From positions 1-14,504 of the forward strand of contig CAIMVB010000252.1 of assembly GCA_903844785.1 (NCBI GenBank): a stretch of DNA of 14,504 nucleotides, in the 5' to 3' direction. Origin of the DNA: an uncultured Rhodospirillales bacterium (lineage in GTDB: Bacteria > Pseudomonadota > Alphaproteobacteria > Acetobacterales > Acetobacteraceae). How positions within the stretch are numbered: position 1 is the stretch's first letter; each line of letters starts with the position of its first letter. This document shows positions 14,261-14,504 of this stretch, one piece after another. Below the pieces are notes generated by a model. That model worked only from the letters and a program-made list of their open reading frames with translations, searched no databases and was not told where the DNA came from. Position numbers and translations under genes: made by a program.

Positions 14261-14504
14261 ACAGCAACGCCGCGAAGACCCCACAGCCGATAATCCCGGC
14301 GGCGCCGATGCGGAAGGCAAGCGCAGCCCGCGCGCCCACGCAGCACGCCCGCGCGATGCGGCCAGCCTGATTGTCTGGCGCCAAAGCCGCACAGGTACAG
14401 AATTGCTGATGGGCAAGCGCCATCCCGGGCATCGCTTCATGCCGGATGTGATGGTGTTTCCGGGCGGGCGCGTGGATGCGGATGATCATCGCGGCCCGGC
14501 GATC
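14253..14504 (+). CDS. Nudix hydrolase, N-terminal part (3' end beyond window)
   Basis: From a TTG at 14253 the frame runs 84 codons to the end of the window. A polar, likely disordered leader (MTEQQRREDPTADNPGG) is followed by RDAASLIVWRQSRTGTELLM, GKRHPGHRFMPDVMVFPGG and RVDADD. This is the first strands of a Nudix fold and the FPGG approach to the Nudix helix. The layout resembles the NUDT19/NUDT7-like group, some of which cleave CoA esters to 3',5'-ADP and acyl-phosphopantetheine. The Nudix box itself lies outside the window, so activity cannot be judged. AGGGG sits eight bases before the TTG, and the start overlaps the nitroreductase stop (14258-14260). No ATG is available until Met53, inside the fold. 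Confidence 0.8.
   Translation, partial: MTEQQRREDPTADNPGGADAEGKRSPRAHAARPRDAASLIVWRQSRTGTELLMGKRHPGHRFMPDVMVFPGGRVDADDHRGPAI

Overview
The window looks like a chromosomal stretch of a GC-rich alphaproteobacterium. The gene families, the strong G/C preference at third codon positions and the tightly packed, overlapping genes suggest Rhodospirillales/Acetobacteraceae (Roseomonas-like), but no marker gene fixes the taxon. I found no rRNA, tRNA, CRISPR array, insertion sequence, integrase or phage gene. It reads as ordinary metabolic and transport DNA, and no gene-free stretch exceeds about 120 bases.

Layout. (1) 1-5062, minus strand: a split MacA/MacB-type efflux system (adaptor, ATPase, permease, read right to left). 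After a 60-base gap come a beta-keto-acid cleavage enzyme (BKACE/DUF849) and the N-terminal part of a thiamine-diphosphate enzyme that runs off the left edge. (2) 5178-6888, plus strand: a ketopantoate-reductase-like (PanE/ApbA) gene followed by a short-chain dehydrogenase (SDR). (3) 6902-9893, minus strand: an SsuBCA/TauABC-type importer (ATPase, permease, periplasmic binding protein) with a GNAT acetyltransferase at its 3' end. (4) 9986-14504, plus strand: an SDR with a long C-terminal tail, an unrecognised small secreted protein, an ADP-forming acyl-CoA synthetase, a nitroreductase and the start of a Nudix hydrolase, probably one operon. Transcription diverges at about 5063-5177 and 9867-9985 and converges at 6889-6901.

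How the genes fit together. Block 4 looks like a small acyl-CoA handling module: CoA ligase, hydroxyacyl-type SDR, flavin reductase and Nudix. Block 1 joins an efflux pump to a keto-acid/CoA pair that may or may not be co-transcribed with it. Block 3 is an importer whose substrate cannot be read from sequence.

The most unusual points are an insert of about 100 residues with two Spy/CpxP-like LTxxQ motifs inside the MacA adaptor, a secreted orphan gene whose only start giving a full signal peptide is a CTG overlapping the upstream stop as CTGA, and nested palindromes in the divergent region near 9900-9950. I do not see a clearly new multi-gene system.
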